A DNA stretch of 8,096 nucleotides from Planctomycetota bacterium (GCA_003644175.1 QNBS01000093.1:1-8096), one strand, 5' to 3'; counted from the stretch's first letter, positions 1 to 6,584 are shown. Numbers and translations: made by a program. The notes: generated from the sequence alone by a model not told the origin.

Positions 1-41
1 CAGGACCCTCGCGGGTTCCTATAGTGGCCGATTACAGTACC

Positions 42-115
42 GGGGCCGTAGCTCAACTGGTTAGAGCATCGGACTGTCGATCCGAAGGTTGAGGGTTCGA
101 GTCCCTTCGGCCTCG
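42..115 (+). tRNA. tRNA-Asp (anticodon GTC)
   Basis: A complete cloverleaf can be folded by eye. The acceptor stem GGGGCCG (42-48) pairs with CGGCCTC (108-114) with one G-T pair. The D stem is GCTC/GAGC. The anticodon stem TCGGA/TCCGA encloses the loop CTGTCGA with anticodon GTC at 76-78. The T stem GAGGG/CCCTT carries the loop TTCGAGT. The discriminator base at 115 is G, as expected for aspartate tRNAs. No CCA is encoded, so it must be added after transcription. A terminator-like hairpin begins six bases downstream, so the gene probably ends its transcription unit. tRNA 3' ends are common integration sites, which matters for the sequence just downstream. Confidence 0.96.
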
Positions 116-120
116 CGTGG

Positions 121-160
121 TAACCCGCTGTTGTCAGATGATGACAGCGGGTTATTTCTT
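121..160 (+). terminator. Intrinsic terminator of the tRNA-Asp unit
   Basis: TAACCCGCTGT (121-131) is perfectly complementary to ACAGCGGGTTA (144-154), giving an 11-bp GC-rich stem around a 12-base loop. The T-rich run TTTCTT follows. The hairpin lies directly behind the tRNA. The uridine tract is short and interrupted, so termination may be incomplete. Confidence 0.75.
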
Positions 161-392
161 GCGCCTAAGTGCACTATTTCTAAAGACTTACCGGCATCGC
201 CATTGATCGGGTTTTCCTTGAAATCATCAATGCGTTCTATGCCCGCCGATTCCAAATCTTTGTATACCCTTAAGGCTGTAAATCATAAGGAACCGCTTGG
301 CGGGCTGTTTTAATCTTTTCATCAGCCCAGCCTCCTAACCCCGAAGAATATCCGTCGGAATATCCGCTATTGTTAATCTGGATAAAAAATCC
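161..392. other. Stretch with no confident gene; possible degenerate frame on the minus strand
   Basis: No gene of normal length is supported here. On the minus strand a stop-free frame runs from about position 280 down through the terminator and the antisense of the tRNA. It contains the protein-like string YKDLESAGIERIDD followed by an Asp/Glu/Lys-rich stretch. A second minus-strand frame upstream (about 345-270, containing WADEKIKTARQAVPYDL) would join it if one base were restored near 275. The string vaguely recalls the region before the RHxxR box of planctomycete tyrosine integrases, but the catalytic boxes are absent. It may be an integrase remnant or chance. The same stretch also carries the short ORF at 227-322 in the third frame. 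Confidence 0.2.
227..322 (-). CDS. Possible 31-residue basic small protein
   Basis: A 32-codon frame (ATG at 322, TGA at 227-229) encodes a peptide beginning MKRLKQPAKRF and rich in Lys and Arg, with a short hydrophobic patch (FLMIYSL). Its only strong support is the ribosome binding site: a perfect AGGAGG on the minus strand (331-336), eight bases before the ATG, better than that of any other gene here. I recognise no family. It overlaps, in another frame, the possible degenerate gene in the same stretch, and both are unlikely to be real. The AGGAGG could also belong to an older, now broken gene. Confidence 0.15.
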   Translation of the reverse strand: MKRLKQPAKRFLMIYSLKGIQRFGIGGHRTH

Positions 393-421
393 TTGACAAG
401 CCGGGCGTGGGGAGCTATCTT
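393..421 (+). promoter_or_regulatory. Sigma70-like promoter for the Ig-repeat protein gene
   Basis: A perfect -35 box TTGACA (393-398) is separated by 17 bases from TATCTT (416-421), which matches the -10 consensus at four of six positions. Transcription would start near 428, leaving a leader of about 95 bases before the ATG at 523. Confidence 0.5.
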
Positions 422-427
422 TTAGCG

Positions 428-459
428 TTGCAAGTTTGCTGTGTCTAACAGGCTTGCAA
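428..459 (+). promoter_or_regulatory. Hairpin at the 5' end of the predicted leader
   Basis: TTGCAAG (428-434) pairs with CTTGCAA (453-459). An inner CTGT (439-442) pairs with ACAG (448-451), leaving a five-base loop and an asymmetric internal loop. The hairpin starts at about the predicted transcription start, where a stem could protect the mRNA from 5'-end decay. The repeat could instead be a protein-binding operator just downstream of the promoter. It matches no riboswitch that I recognise. Confidence 0.3.
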
Positions 460-522
460 TAGAAGACGTCAACCAAACAATGCAAAAAGCGGGGTAATCT
501 CAACTGATTCTGAGGAAGAGTT

Positions 523-1665
523 ATGAAAAGGCGTGCTATCGCTGTTTTCGTGTCGGCGGCAATGTTGGTCGCTGCAATCGGGGCTCATGTCTCGGCCCTC
601 GGAATAGAACTTCGCGCCGATAAATACTATACATGGGGCATCAGCAGTGATGATGTAAGTATTGCCGAGGGCAGCATCATTACCGAAGCCATTCTTACAA
701 TTCATGGCATAACCAACTGGGACAACAACCTGCATATGCACATTGTGGATAATCCGCCCCCGGACTTCGTCGCCAATGAAGACAACGACAGCGGCGATTT
801 TTTCCAGGATTTCGGCGGCCTGCTGAGCGGCTACACCTATGAGCTTGTCAATGGAGATCTGGTCATAACTTTTAGCCGGATCAACGAAGAAAACTCGTGG
901 GTGTGGGACATTTTCGATTATCCCTTCAATTTCCAGTTAGCCGATTCATCCGACGTCTCATATTCCTCCTCACTGCTTGAGCTTATCGACTACGCCGGCA
1001 ACAGCACTCCCTTCGGCATAGGCTTCGACCACGACAGCAGCGATGACTTCAGTTTCAGGGGCATCTCTCTTCAACTCACAGTCAAATCTTTCGAAGGAGA
1101 GCCTGTCCAATCGCTTCTGACTTACTCGTATGGAGACATCAATCGGGCTCCGGTGCTGGAGAGTCTTGCCGATCAGACAGTCGCAGAGAACGAGGAGTTG
1201 AGCTTTGTCGTTAGAGCCGAGGACCCCGACGGAGATGACATAGAATATCGCGCACGCCGCCTTCCCTATGGCGCGAAATTCGAGAATGGAACTTTTTCAT
1301 GGAGACCGGGTTATGATCAGGCAGGTCTTTATTACGTGCTTTTCGCGGCCCGAGACGGACTGGCGAGAGATTTGGCGCGTGTGCTCATAAAGGTAAACAA
1401 CACAAACCGCCCGCCTGTTCTGACGCCCATTGGCGCCCGGGTGGTCGGCGAAAACGCCGAACTGTCGTTCACCATAAACGCAACAGACCCGGATGGAGAC
1501 CAGATAGAGTATGACGCCTACGGCCTTCCCCATGACGCGGAATTCGAGAATGGAACTTTTTCATGGAGACCGGGTTATGGCCAGGCAGGTCTTTATTACG
1601 TGCTTTTCGTGGCCTGTGACGGACTCGCCATGGATTTTGCATCTGTGCTCATACAGGTATACTGA
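523..1665 (+). CDS. Secreted protein with two tandem Ig-like repeats
   Basis: The 380-residue product has a Sec signal peptide (basic MKRR, then a hydrophobic core), with likely cleavage after VSA at about residue 25. Residues 26-200 form an acidic, aromatic, beta-rich domain of unknown function that ends in a segment resembling extracellular 'choice-of-anchor'-type domains; that resemblance is from memory. Residues 207-294 and 295-380 are two 88-residue repeats, each starting NR(A/P)PVL and containing DPDGD, IEY and FENGTFSWRPGY. This is the pattern of cadherin-like/He_PIG Ig domains, whose acidic DPDGD loop could bind calcium. The protein ends right after repeat 2, with no PEP-CTERM, dockerin or sorting signal, so it is probably secreted or loosely cell-bound. 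GAGGAAG (512-518) supports the ATG. A role in adhesion or glycan binding is inferred only from fold and neighbours. Confidence 0.85.
   Translation: MKRRAIAVFVSAAMLVAAIGAHVSALGIELRADKYYTWGISSDDVSIAEGSIITEAILTIHGITNWDNNLHMHIVDNPPPDFVANEDNDSGDFFQDFGGLLSGYTYELVNGDLVITFSRINEENSWVWDIFDYPFNFQLADSSDVSYSSSLLELIDYAGNSTPFGIGFDHDSSDDFSFRGISLQLTVKSFEGEPVQSLLTYSYGDINRAPVLESLADQTVAENEELSFVVRAEDPDGDDIEYRARRLPYGAKFENGTFSWRPGYDQAGLYYVLFAARDGLARDLARVLIKVNNTNRPPVLTPIGARVVGENAELSFTINATDPDGDQIEYDAYGLPHDAEFENGTFSWRPGYGQAGLYYVLFVACDGLAMDFASVLIQVY
1277..1345 (+). repeat. Near-identical intragenic repeat, copy 1
   Basis: These 69 bases match 1541-1609 at all but two adjacent positions (1316-1317 AT against 1580-1581 GC). 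The offset is 264 bases, exactly one 88-residue Ig-like repeat. The segment encodes FENGTFSWRPGY and the following LYYVLF strand. Identity extends to synonymous positions, while the front halves of the two repeats are clearly diverged. Confidence 0.9.
1541..1609 (+). repeat. Near-identical intragenic repeat, copy 2
   Basis: This is the partner of 1277-1345, in the second Ig-like repeat and in the same frame. The sharp drop in similarity on both sides suggests recent gene conversion or partial reduplication rather than an even-aged duplication. Confidence 0.9.
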
Positions 1666-1746
1666 TCACAATTGAAAATTCCCGTCTTGTTCGCGAAAAT
1701 TTACTACCTTTAAGGGCATAAATGGCTTTCTTTCGACTTTCGTTCG

Positions 1747-1775
1747 TTGACTTCAACGCCACAATAGCATAAAAT
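1747..1775 (+). promoter_or_regulatory. Sigma70-like promoter for the beta-helix/sulfatase operon
   Basis: TTGACT (1747-1752; five of six to consensus) is followed after exactly 17 bases by TAAAAT (1770-1775; five of six). Transcription would start near 1782, with a leader of about 70 bases to the ATG at 1853. This is the best promoter match in the window. No obvious operator overlaps it. Confidence 0.6.
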
Positions 1776-1852
1776 CAGCAATGATCGTGTTGGATATTAT
1801 GATGTTTGCAAAGAATCTCTCTATGAAAAATTTCACGTGAAAGGGATGGTGT

Positions 1853-3424
1853 ATGAAAACCAGGCATCGAAGGCGATATTTAATTGCTTTTATTCTCATT
1901 ACTCTCATCGTACTGCCAAACATTGGCTGCAAGCTAACAATACCGGAAAAGCCCGCTGAAAAAGCCGTTCCGGGAGACGATCTTCAGGCCGTTCTTGACA
2001 GCGGCAAAGATCTCCTGCTCCAAAAGGGCGCTGTTTACGACGTCAAAAACACGCTGCAATACAAGTTCCCAAATCAGAAAATCACAACCAAAGACGCCAT
2101 TTACATCTCTGATTACGCAAGACTTCGCATCGCCGACCCCAATCTGATGCGGCTGATCGACGGCGCGCGACTGGCCGGCATCGTCCTGCAGCACGTTATC
2201 CTTGACGGAAACCGTTATCGCCATTCGATCGTCCCCAAAGTAGGAATAACCGGCGGCGGCGGTCAGCCCCCCATGGTCGTTTTCGGCGGACGCGACGCCG
2301 ATGGACAAAAAGCCCTGAACAATGTCTTCATGAGCACACGAACATGGTCCACGCTAAAAGTCAATGGGGGCGCCTCAAATATCCTCATCGAAGGCAACAT
2401 TTTTCTCGGAGCAGGCGTCGGACCGCGAGGCAACGGGCGGGAAAAGGCCGAAGTACCCTTCAATTGGGGAGATGCAGTTTCATGCGCCGCAAAAAACACC
2501 ATCGTACGCAACAACCTCATCATCGACCCAACTGACGTCGGAATCGTTTTTTACGGAGCACCCGGTTCCATCGCCGAAAACAACGTTATTGCCTCCATCT
2601 CCAGAGAATCACTCGGTGCAATAAATCTCGTTGACGGCATTCTTTATCCGCTGAACGAAGACAAAGAAAACCCCCGTTATGATTATCGCGGAACGATTGT
2701 GCGAAACAATTACATTGACGCGTTCGGTTCGCGGATTCACATCGCAATTCCGATGGGGCCCGGCGTCTGGGCTCCAAAACATCGCCACAAAACACTTGTC
2801 GGCGCGACCGTACACGGCAACACCATCGCAGGCGGCGCCGCCGCCTACGGACTTATCGCAGGCCGGGTCGATTCGTTTTCGGTATACGACAACAAGAGCA
2901 TCGCAAAGTACTCCGGCAGAGGAGAAGGGCTGAACCGCAAATTGCCGCCCGACGAACCCGGACCATTCATCTACGACCCGAAACTCACGACAAACTGTAA
3001 ACTGCAAAAAGAGTTTCAACCCTGCCGGAGACATCTCCTGCACCTCTTGCGATGCAACCACGGTAAAACCAACGAACTGGGCTACCGCATCTATCAATAC
3101 GGAAAACACGAAGTAAGAGCAGTCATAAACGCCGCCTACCTCGAAATGTTAGGTCGAAAACCTTCTCAAAAAGAGATGCAGGAGACAGTTGCATGGCTCC
3201 AGCAAACACAGTCAACCGCCGATCAGCTTCGCCGTAATTTGATGAAGACCAAAGAATTCATCCAAAAATTCGGAGAAATCACTCCCGACGACCTGCACCC
3301 ATACAGAATAAGCCTGTGGATGAATACTCTGGATAAGATCCAGCGAGACCACATAAAAAAATACAAAAAAATGCCCAACGCAAAAGAATTATATTTGACG
3401 GCATTGTCGCAACTTAACAGGTAA
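1853..3424 (+). CDS. Parallel beta-helix lipoprotein with C-terminal DUF4214-like domain
   Basis: The 523-residue product has a basic N-terminus (KTRHRRR), a hydrophobic stretch and Cys26 in PNIGC. This suggests a lipoprotein signal, although Asn at -3 is atypical of a lipobox. Residues of about 100-360 carry spaced rungs such as NILIEGNIF, NTIVRNNLII, GSIAENNVIA, GTIVRNNYID and ATVHGNTIA, the pattern of right-handed parallel beta-helices found in pectate-lyase-like enzymes. The segment containing IAIPMGPGVW recalls a set of uncharacterised beta-helix proteins (from memory). Residues 421-474 (INAAYLEMLGRKPSQ to TKEFIQKFG) resemble DUF4214, followed by a basic helical tail. AAGGGAT (1841-1847) supports the start. 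A sulfatase gene follows after 22 bases, so co-transcription is likely. Polysaccharide binding or lyase activity is inferred; no catalytic residues can be assigned. Confidence 0.85.
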   Translation: MKTRHRRRYLIAFILITLIVLPNIGCKLTIPEKPAEKAVPGDDLQAVLDSGKDLLLQKGAVYDVKNTLQYKFPNQKITTKDAIYISDYARLRIADPNLMRLIDGARLAGIVLQHVILDGNRYRHSIVPKVGITGGGGQPPMVVFGGRDADGQKALNNVFMSTRTWSTLKVNGGASNILIEGNIFLGAGVGPRGNGREKAEVPFNWGDAVSCAAKNTIVRNNLIIDPTDVGIVFYGAPGSIAENNVIASISRESLGAINLVDGILYPLNEDKENPRYDYRGTIVRNNYIDAFGSRIHIAIPMGPGVWAPKHRHKTLVGATVHGNTIAGGAAAYGLIAGRVDSFSVYDNKSIAKYSGRGEGLNRKLPPDEPGPFIYDPKLTTNCKLQKEFQPCRRHLLHLLRCNHGKTNELGYRIYQYGKHEVRAVINAAYLEMLGRKPSQKEMQETVAWLQQTQSTADQLRRNLMKTKEFIQKFGEITPDDLHPYRISLWMNTLDKIQRDHIKKYKKMPNAKELYLTALSQLNR

Positions 3425-3446
3425 TCAAAGAAACGAGTAATGAAAA

Positions 3447-5138
3447 ATGAAACGACGAGAATTCTTAAAAAACTGTGCAGGCGCCGCCATAGGATTGTCG
3501 GTAATTCCCAACACTTCCTGCCAAAAAACTTCATGCCGCAAATCCGACGCTTCAAAGCGAAAACCGAATGTTGTATTTATCATAACCGACGATCAGAGCT
3601 GGGACTCGCTCGGGTTTATGGGTGGAGATGTACACACTCCACGAATTGATCGGATGGGGCGGGAAGGCATTGTTTTTAACAATGCAAATGTAACCACCAC
3701 CGTTTGTTCGCCGTCTCGATATTCATGCCTGACGGGCCGGTACGCCGGGCGATGCCGGGGGCCGAGTTTTATGCAGCTGCACCCTCCTAAAACTCCAACG
3801 CAAGTCGAGAACAATTGCGAACTGGAAAAAAACAAATGGAATGTTGCTAAGGTGCTTCAGCAAAACGGTTATGTAACGGGGTTTGTCGGTAAATCTCACT
3901 TAATCAATCACCACTGGCTTATCAGAAAAAACTGGTCCAAAAACGGACTGCAGGAATATTCCCAAAATGCCGACCCCAGGGACCCCGAAGTCAACAGGAA
4001 GATGCAGTATAACCACAGGAAATGGTGCGACGCCATTAAGCCGTATGGTTTTGATTATGTCGATGGAGTATACCCGGCAAACCTTAAATCGGTATACAAC
4101 GACGATCTGAACGTCCATAATCTTGAGTGGACCGTCAAAAAAGCTTTTACGTTTATGGAGCAAAATAAACAAAACCCGTTCTTTCTTTACTTTTCAACAA
4201 CGCTGCACCACGGTCCTGTGCCATGGAGCCGGAAAAACGGGAAGTTTTATACCGCCCTCGACGCCGACCCGCACATGACCGGTGAAGGATTTGTTAAAGA
4301 GGATTTCGATGTCATGCCGGACCGTAAAAGTGTCTTTGAACGTAATGCCGCCGCCGGAAAAAAACCGGACAAAGCTTTTGCGCTATGGCTCGATGACGGT
4401 ATCGCGGCGATTCTTGATAAAATTAAAAAACTCGGGATTGAAAAAGATACTTTGGTTATTTTCGTATCCGACCATGGCAGTTGGAGGCATGGAAAAACAA
4501 CTTTACATGATTTCGGAATGAAAGTGCCCATGATCATGTATTGGCCCGGAAAGATCAAACCAGGCCAAAGCTATGATGAAATCGTCTCGAATATCGATTT
4601 TGCGCCGACGATCATGGACGTATGCGGCGCAAATAAACCGTCCGACTATCATATCGACGGCCTGAGCCTCAAGCATGTAATCGAAGGTTCCGCCGAACCT
4701 GTCCGGGATTCGCTCTTCGGTGAACTGGGATTTTCACGATGCGTTAAAACAAAGGACTGGAAATACATAGCCATTCGATATCCCAAAGCCATACAGGACA
4801 AGATCAACCGCGGCGAAAAATTCAGCAATTATACGGGCCACCCGCCTGTAAGCAGGCCCTATCTGACCCGCAATAATCACCTGGGTTACCACGCCGCGAT
4901 CGTCAATCCGCATTACTGGGAAATCGACCAGTTGTACGACCTGCAAAACGACCCCGAAGAAAATATCAACGTATACGACAAACACCCCAAGGTCGCTTCT
5001 GAAATGAAAAAGCTGCTGTCAAAATATCTCGATTCTTTCCCGGCCCGTCCCTTTGGCGAGTTCACCGCATTCAGCGAACCAGGCTATAAAGTCGAACGGA
5101 TGCCAAAAATGAACGCCTTAATCCAGGAGACGACTTAA
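3447..5138 (+). CDS. Tat-exported type I (formylglycine) sulfatase
   Basis: The 563-residue enzyme would hydrolyse sulfate esters, probably on a polysaccharide. The N-terminus MKRREFLK is a twin-arginine signal, and Cys25 in PNTSC could make it a lipoprotein. The catalytic signature CSPSRYSCLTGR starts at Cys87, the residue matured to formylglycine. Family metal and active-site residues are visible: Asp48-Asp49 (TDDQ), Lys149 and His151 (GKSH, where many relatives have GKWH), His254 (HHGP), Asp341-His342 (SDHG) and Lys349. The C-terminal LYDLQNDPEE is the usual end-domain motif. The substrate cannot be read from sequence. The start at 3447 is chosen because it opens with the Tat motif; its ribosome binding site is weak (AAACGAG), consistent with coupling to the beta-helix gene 22 bases upstream. 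The last 21 bases overlap the convergent second sulfatase. No formylglycine-generating enzyme or anSME is present in the window. Confidence 0.95.
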   Translation: MKRREFLKNCAGAAIGLSVIPNTSCQKTSCRKSDASKRKPNVVFIITDDQSWDSLGFMGGDVHTPRIDRMGREGIVFNNANVTTTVCSPSRYSCLTGRYAGRCRGPSFMQLHPPKTPTQVENNCELEKNKWNVAKVLQQNGYVTGFVGKSHLINHHWLIRKNWSKNGLQEYSQNADPRDPEVNRKMQYNHRKWCDAIKPYGFDYVDGVYPANLKSVYNDDLNVHNLEWTVKKAFTFMEQNKQNPFFLYFSTTLHHGPVPWSRKNGKFYTALDADPHMTGEGFVKEDFDVMPDRKSVFERNAAAGKKPDKAFALWLDDGIAAILDKIKKLGIEKDTLVIFVSDHGSWRHGKTTLHDFGMKVPMIMYWPGKIKPGQSYDEIVSNIDFAPTIMDVCGANKPSDYHIDGLSLKHVIEGSAEPVRDSLFGELGFSRCVKTKDWKYIAIRYPKAIQDKINRGEKFSNYTGHPPVSRPYLTRNNHLGYHAAIVNPHYWEIDQLYDLQNDPEENINVYDKHPKVASEMKKLLSKYLDSFPARPFGEFTAFSEPGYKVERMPKMNALIQETT

Positions 5139-6512
5139 TTCTTTGCATATATCCTTAAAATCAGGATTTTTTGCGAGATTTCTGTATTCGCCGGGATCAC
5201 TTGCGTGATCATACAGTTCTACGCCAAGCTTGCCTCCGGCCCATTCGGTGTAACGCCAGCGTTTGGTTCTTACCGATTTACCGGTTATACCACTTCTCAG
5301 GACCTGGGTGTAAGCCGCTTTTTTCCATGGTTGATTTGGCTCGCCAAGCAAGGGCCTGAAGCTTATTCCTTCGAGATTGCCGGGGGCTTTCAAACCACAG
5401 AGATCGGCAAGAGTCGGGTAGATGTCAACCATCTCTACAAGCTCATTACACGCGACATTTATTTGACTCTCACCTTCAGCTACAGCTATCATCGGTATCC
5501 TGGCCGAGTCTTCAAAGAGAACGTTCTTGTTCCACCAGTCATGTTCCCCCAACATATATCCATGGTCGCCGACGAACAGGACGACGGTGTCTTTCCAGAG
5601 GTCCTCGGCGTCGAGCGCGTCAATTACTTTACCGATCTGGGCGTCGGTAAATGTGGTGCAGGCGTAATATGCACGGAGAAATTGGCGTTTATCCTGTAAT
5701 GAAAATTTGTCGAATTCCTGCTTCCATGCGCTTCCAATTACGTAAGGGTTTTCCGGTTCGCGGTTATCCGGCACGACCGGCGGCATGAGGCTCTGGAGCG
5801 GATACATGTCGAAGTATTTTTTAGGTGCGTCGAACGGGTCGTGCGGTTTATGGAAACCGGTTATAATAAAGAATGGTTTTTTACGGTTCTTGTCCTTCAA
5901 CAGCTCGACGGTTTTATCGGCCAACCTGCCGTCGGGCTGATCGCTGTCGTCGCCTTCGGCGGCGAGCCAACTGCACCATCTCACTTTTCCATCGGTCATA
6001 TTCCTTCTTTCGCCAAGCTTTCCTTTTTCCGTCGGCCCAAAATCAAGCTGCTGCGACCAGATATTCGGGTTTATACTTTTGGCTTTGCCGTGGAAAACCT
6101 TTCCAAGTCCTGTTGTTTCATAACCGTTTTTCTTGAAAAGCCCGGGCAGAGTCGTCTGGTATCCGACATATTCATCGAACTTTTGCACGTTGTCGAGTAT
6201 CTTTGTTGTGTCGGGCCTTAATCCCGACAGCAGCGACGACCTGCTCGGATTGCACACAGGGTACTGGCAGTATGCCCGGTTAAATATGACTCCTTTTTGA
6301 GCGAGCCTGTCAATGTTGGGTGTCTTAACCAGGGGATTGCCATAGCAGCCCATTATATTTTTCAGGTCTTCGACGATAATGAAAAGGACATTTTTTTTCC
6401 CGATGCTTTTTCCAGGAGCGCCTGACGCAGCAGGGGACAGGCCAAGCGGTGAAAGGGCGGCAAAGGCGCCTCCGAGAGAATATTTTAGAAAGTTTCTTCT
6501 GTTAGTGCCCAT
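5118..6512 (-). CDS. Tat-exported sulfatase, iduronate-2-sulfatase-like
   Basis: The 464-residue protein opens with the Tat motif NRRNFLK and a hydrophobic stretch. An in-frame ATG at 6548 would add 12 residues before the Tat motif; the ATG at 6512 is preferred because AAGGAAA (6518-6524) lies correctly before it. The signature is CNPSRSSLLSGLRP with catalytic Cys87. The ending LSGLRP (usual LTGR) and the motifs GKVFH (Lys138, His141), GFHKPHDPF (His221), GDHGYMLGEH (Asp316-His317) and Lys329 follow the iduronate-2-sulfatase pattern. The first metal-binding acid is Glu48 (VEDL) where most sulfatases have Asp. Substrate is unproven; 2-O-sulfated uronic acid or another sulfated sugar is possible. 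It is convergent with the other sulfatase, and the two differ enough that they are not a recent duplication. Confidence 0.95.
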   Translation of the reverse strand: MGTNRRNFLKYSLGGAFAALSPLGLSPAASGAPGKSIGKKNVLFIIVEDLKNIMGCYGNPLVKTPNIDRLAQKGVIFNRAYCQYPVCNPSRSSLLSGLRPDTTKILDNVQKFDEYVGYQTTLPGLFKKNGYETTGLGKVFHGKAKSINPNIWSQQLDFGPTEKGKLGERRNMTDGKVRWCSWLAAEGDDSDQPDGRLADKTVELLKDKNRKKPFFIITGFHKPHDPFDAPKKYFDMYPLQSLMPPVVPDNREPENPYVIGSAWKQEFDKFSLQDKRQFLRAYYACTTFTDAQIGKVIDALDAEDLWKDTVVLFVGDHGYMLGEHDWWNKNVLFEDSARIPMIAVAEGESQINVACNELVEMVDIYPTLADLCGLKAPGNLEGISFRPLLGEPNQPWKKAAYTQVLRSGITGKSVRTKRWRYTEWAGGKLGVELYDHASDPGEYRNLAKNPDFKDICKELSRLLD

Positions 6513-6517
6513 TGTGA

Positions 6518-6524
6518 TTTCCTT
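6518..6524 (-). promoter_or_regulatory. Ribosome binding site deciding the start of the second sulfatase
   Basis: On the minus strand AAGGAAA lies with seven bases between GGA and the ATG at 6512. It favours that ATG over the in-frame ATG at 6548, whose upstream sequence has a poorer site and which would place 12 residues before the Tat motif. Confidence 0.6.
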
Positions 6525-6539
6525 AATTTGCGATTTTCC

Positions 6540-6555
6540 ATATAACATTTTATAT
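6540..6555. promoter_or_regulatory. AT-rich inverted repeat upstream of the second sulfatase
   Basis: ATATAA (6540-6545) and TTATAT (6550-6555) are perfect inverted arms around a four-base centre. On the minus strand the repeat includes TATAAA, a possible -10 box for the sulfatase gene, but no convincing -35 box lies 16-18 bases upstream. It may be an operator overlapping a weak or activated promoter, or simply AT-rich sequence. Confidence 0.3.
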
Positions 6556-6568
6556 CCTTGCTCAGCTA

Positions 6569-6584
6569 TCCCGATGCATCGGGA
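6569..6584. repeat. Perfect 16-bp palindrome TCCCGATGCATCGGGA
   Basis: Both halves (TCCCGATG and CATCGGGA) are exactly complementary with no spacer. It lies 57 bases upstream of the minus-strand sulfatase start and at the stop of the degenerate gene. It could be a regulator operator, the stem of a hairpin (a pyrimidine-rich TTCTTTTCT follows a few bases later on the plus strand), or a copy of a dispersed palindromic repeat. Only one copy is seen in the window. Confidence 0.6.

Noticed and set aside
2..20. Hairpin AGGACCC-TCGC-GGGTTCCT before the tRNA
   Set aside because: It is short with a bulge and no T-tract, and the sequence upstream is outside the window, so neither a terminator nor an RNA end can be supported.
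61..255. Minus-strand ORF ending EGTRTLNLRIDSPML
   Set aside because: The C-terminal third is the antisense of the tRNA-Asp gene, a well-known source of spurious ORFs. Only the upstream part is discussed, as a possible remnant.
1675..1705. AAATT/AATTT pairing after the Ig-repeat gene as a terminator
   Set aside because: The stem is only five A-T pairs with no GC core and no T-run, too weak to call.
2609..3109. Minus-strand ORF of 166 codons opposite the beta-helix gene
   Set aside because: It is an antisense shadow with no ribosome binding site or family resemblance. The plus-strand frame has clear beta-helix rungs.
6513..6548. Earlier ATG for the second sulfatase at 6548
   Set aside because: It would put 12 extra residues ahead of the Tat motif and has a poorer ribosome binding site than the ATG at 6512.
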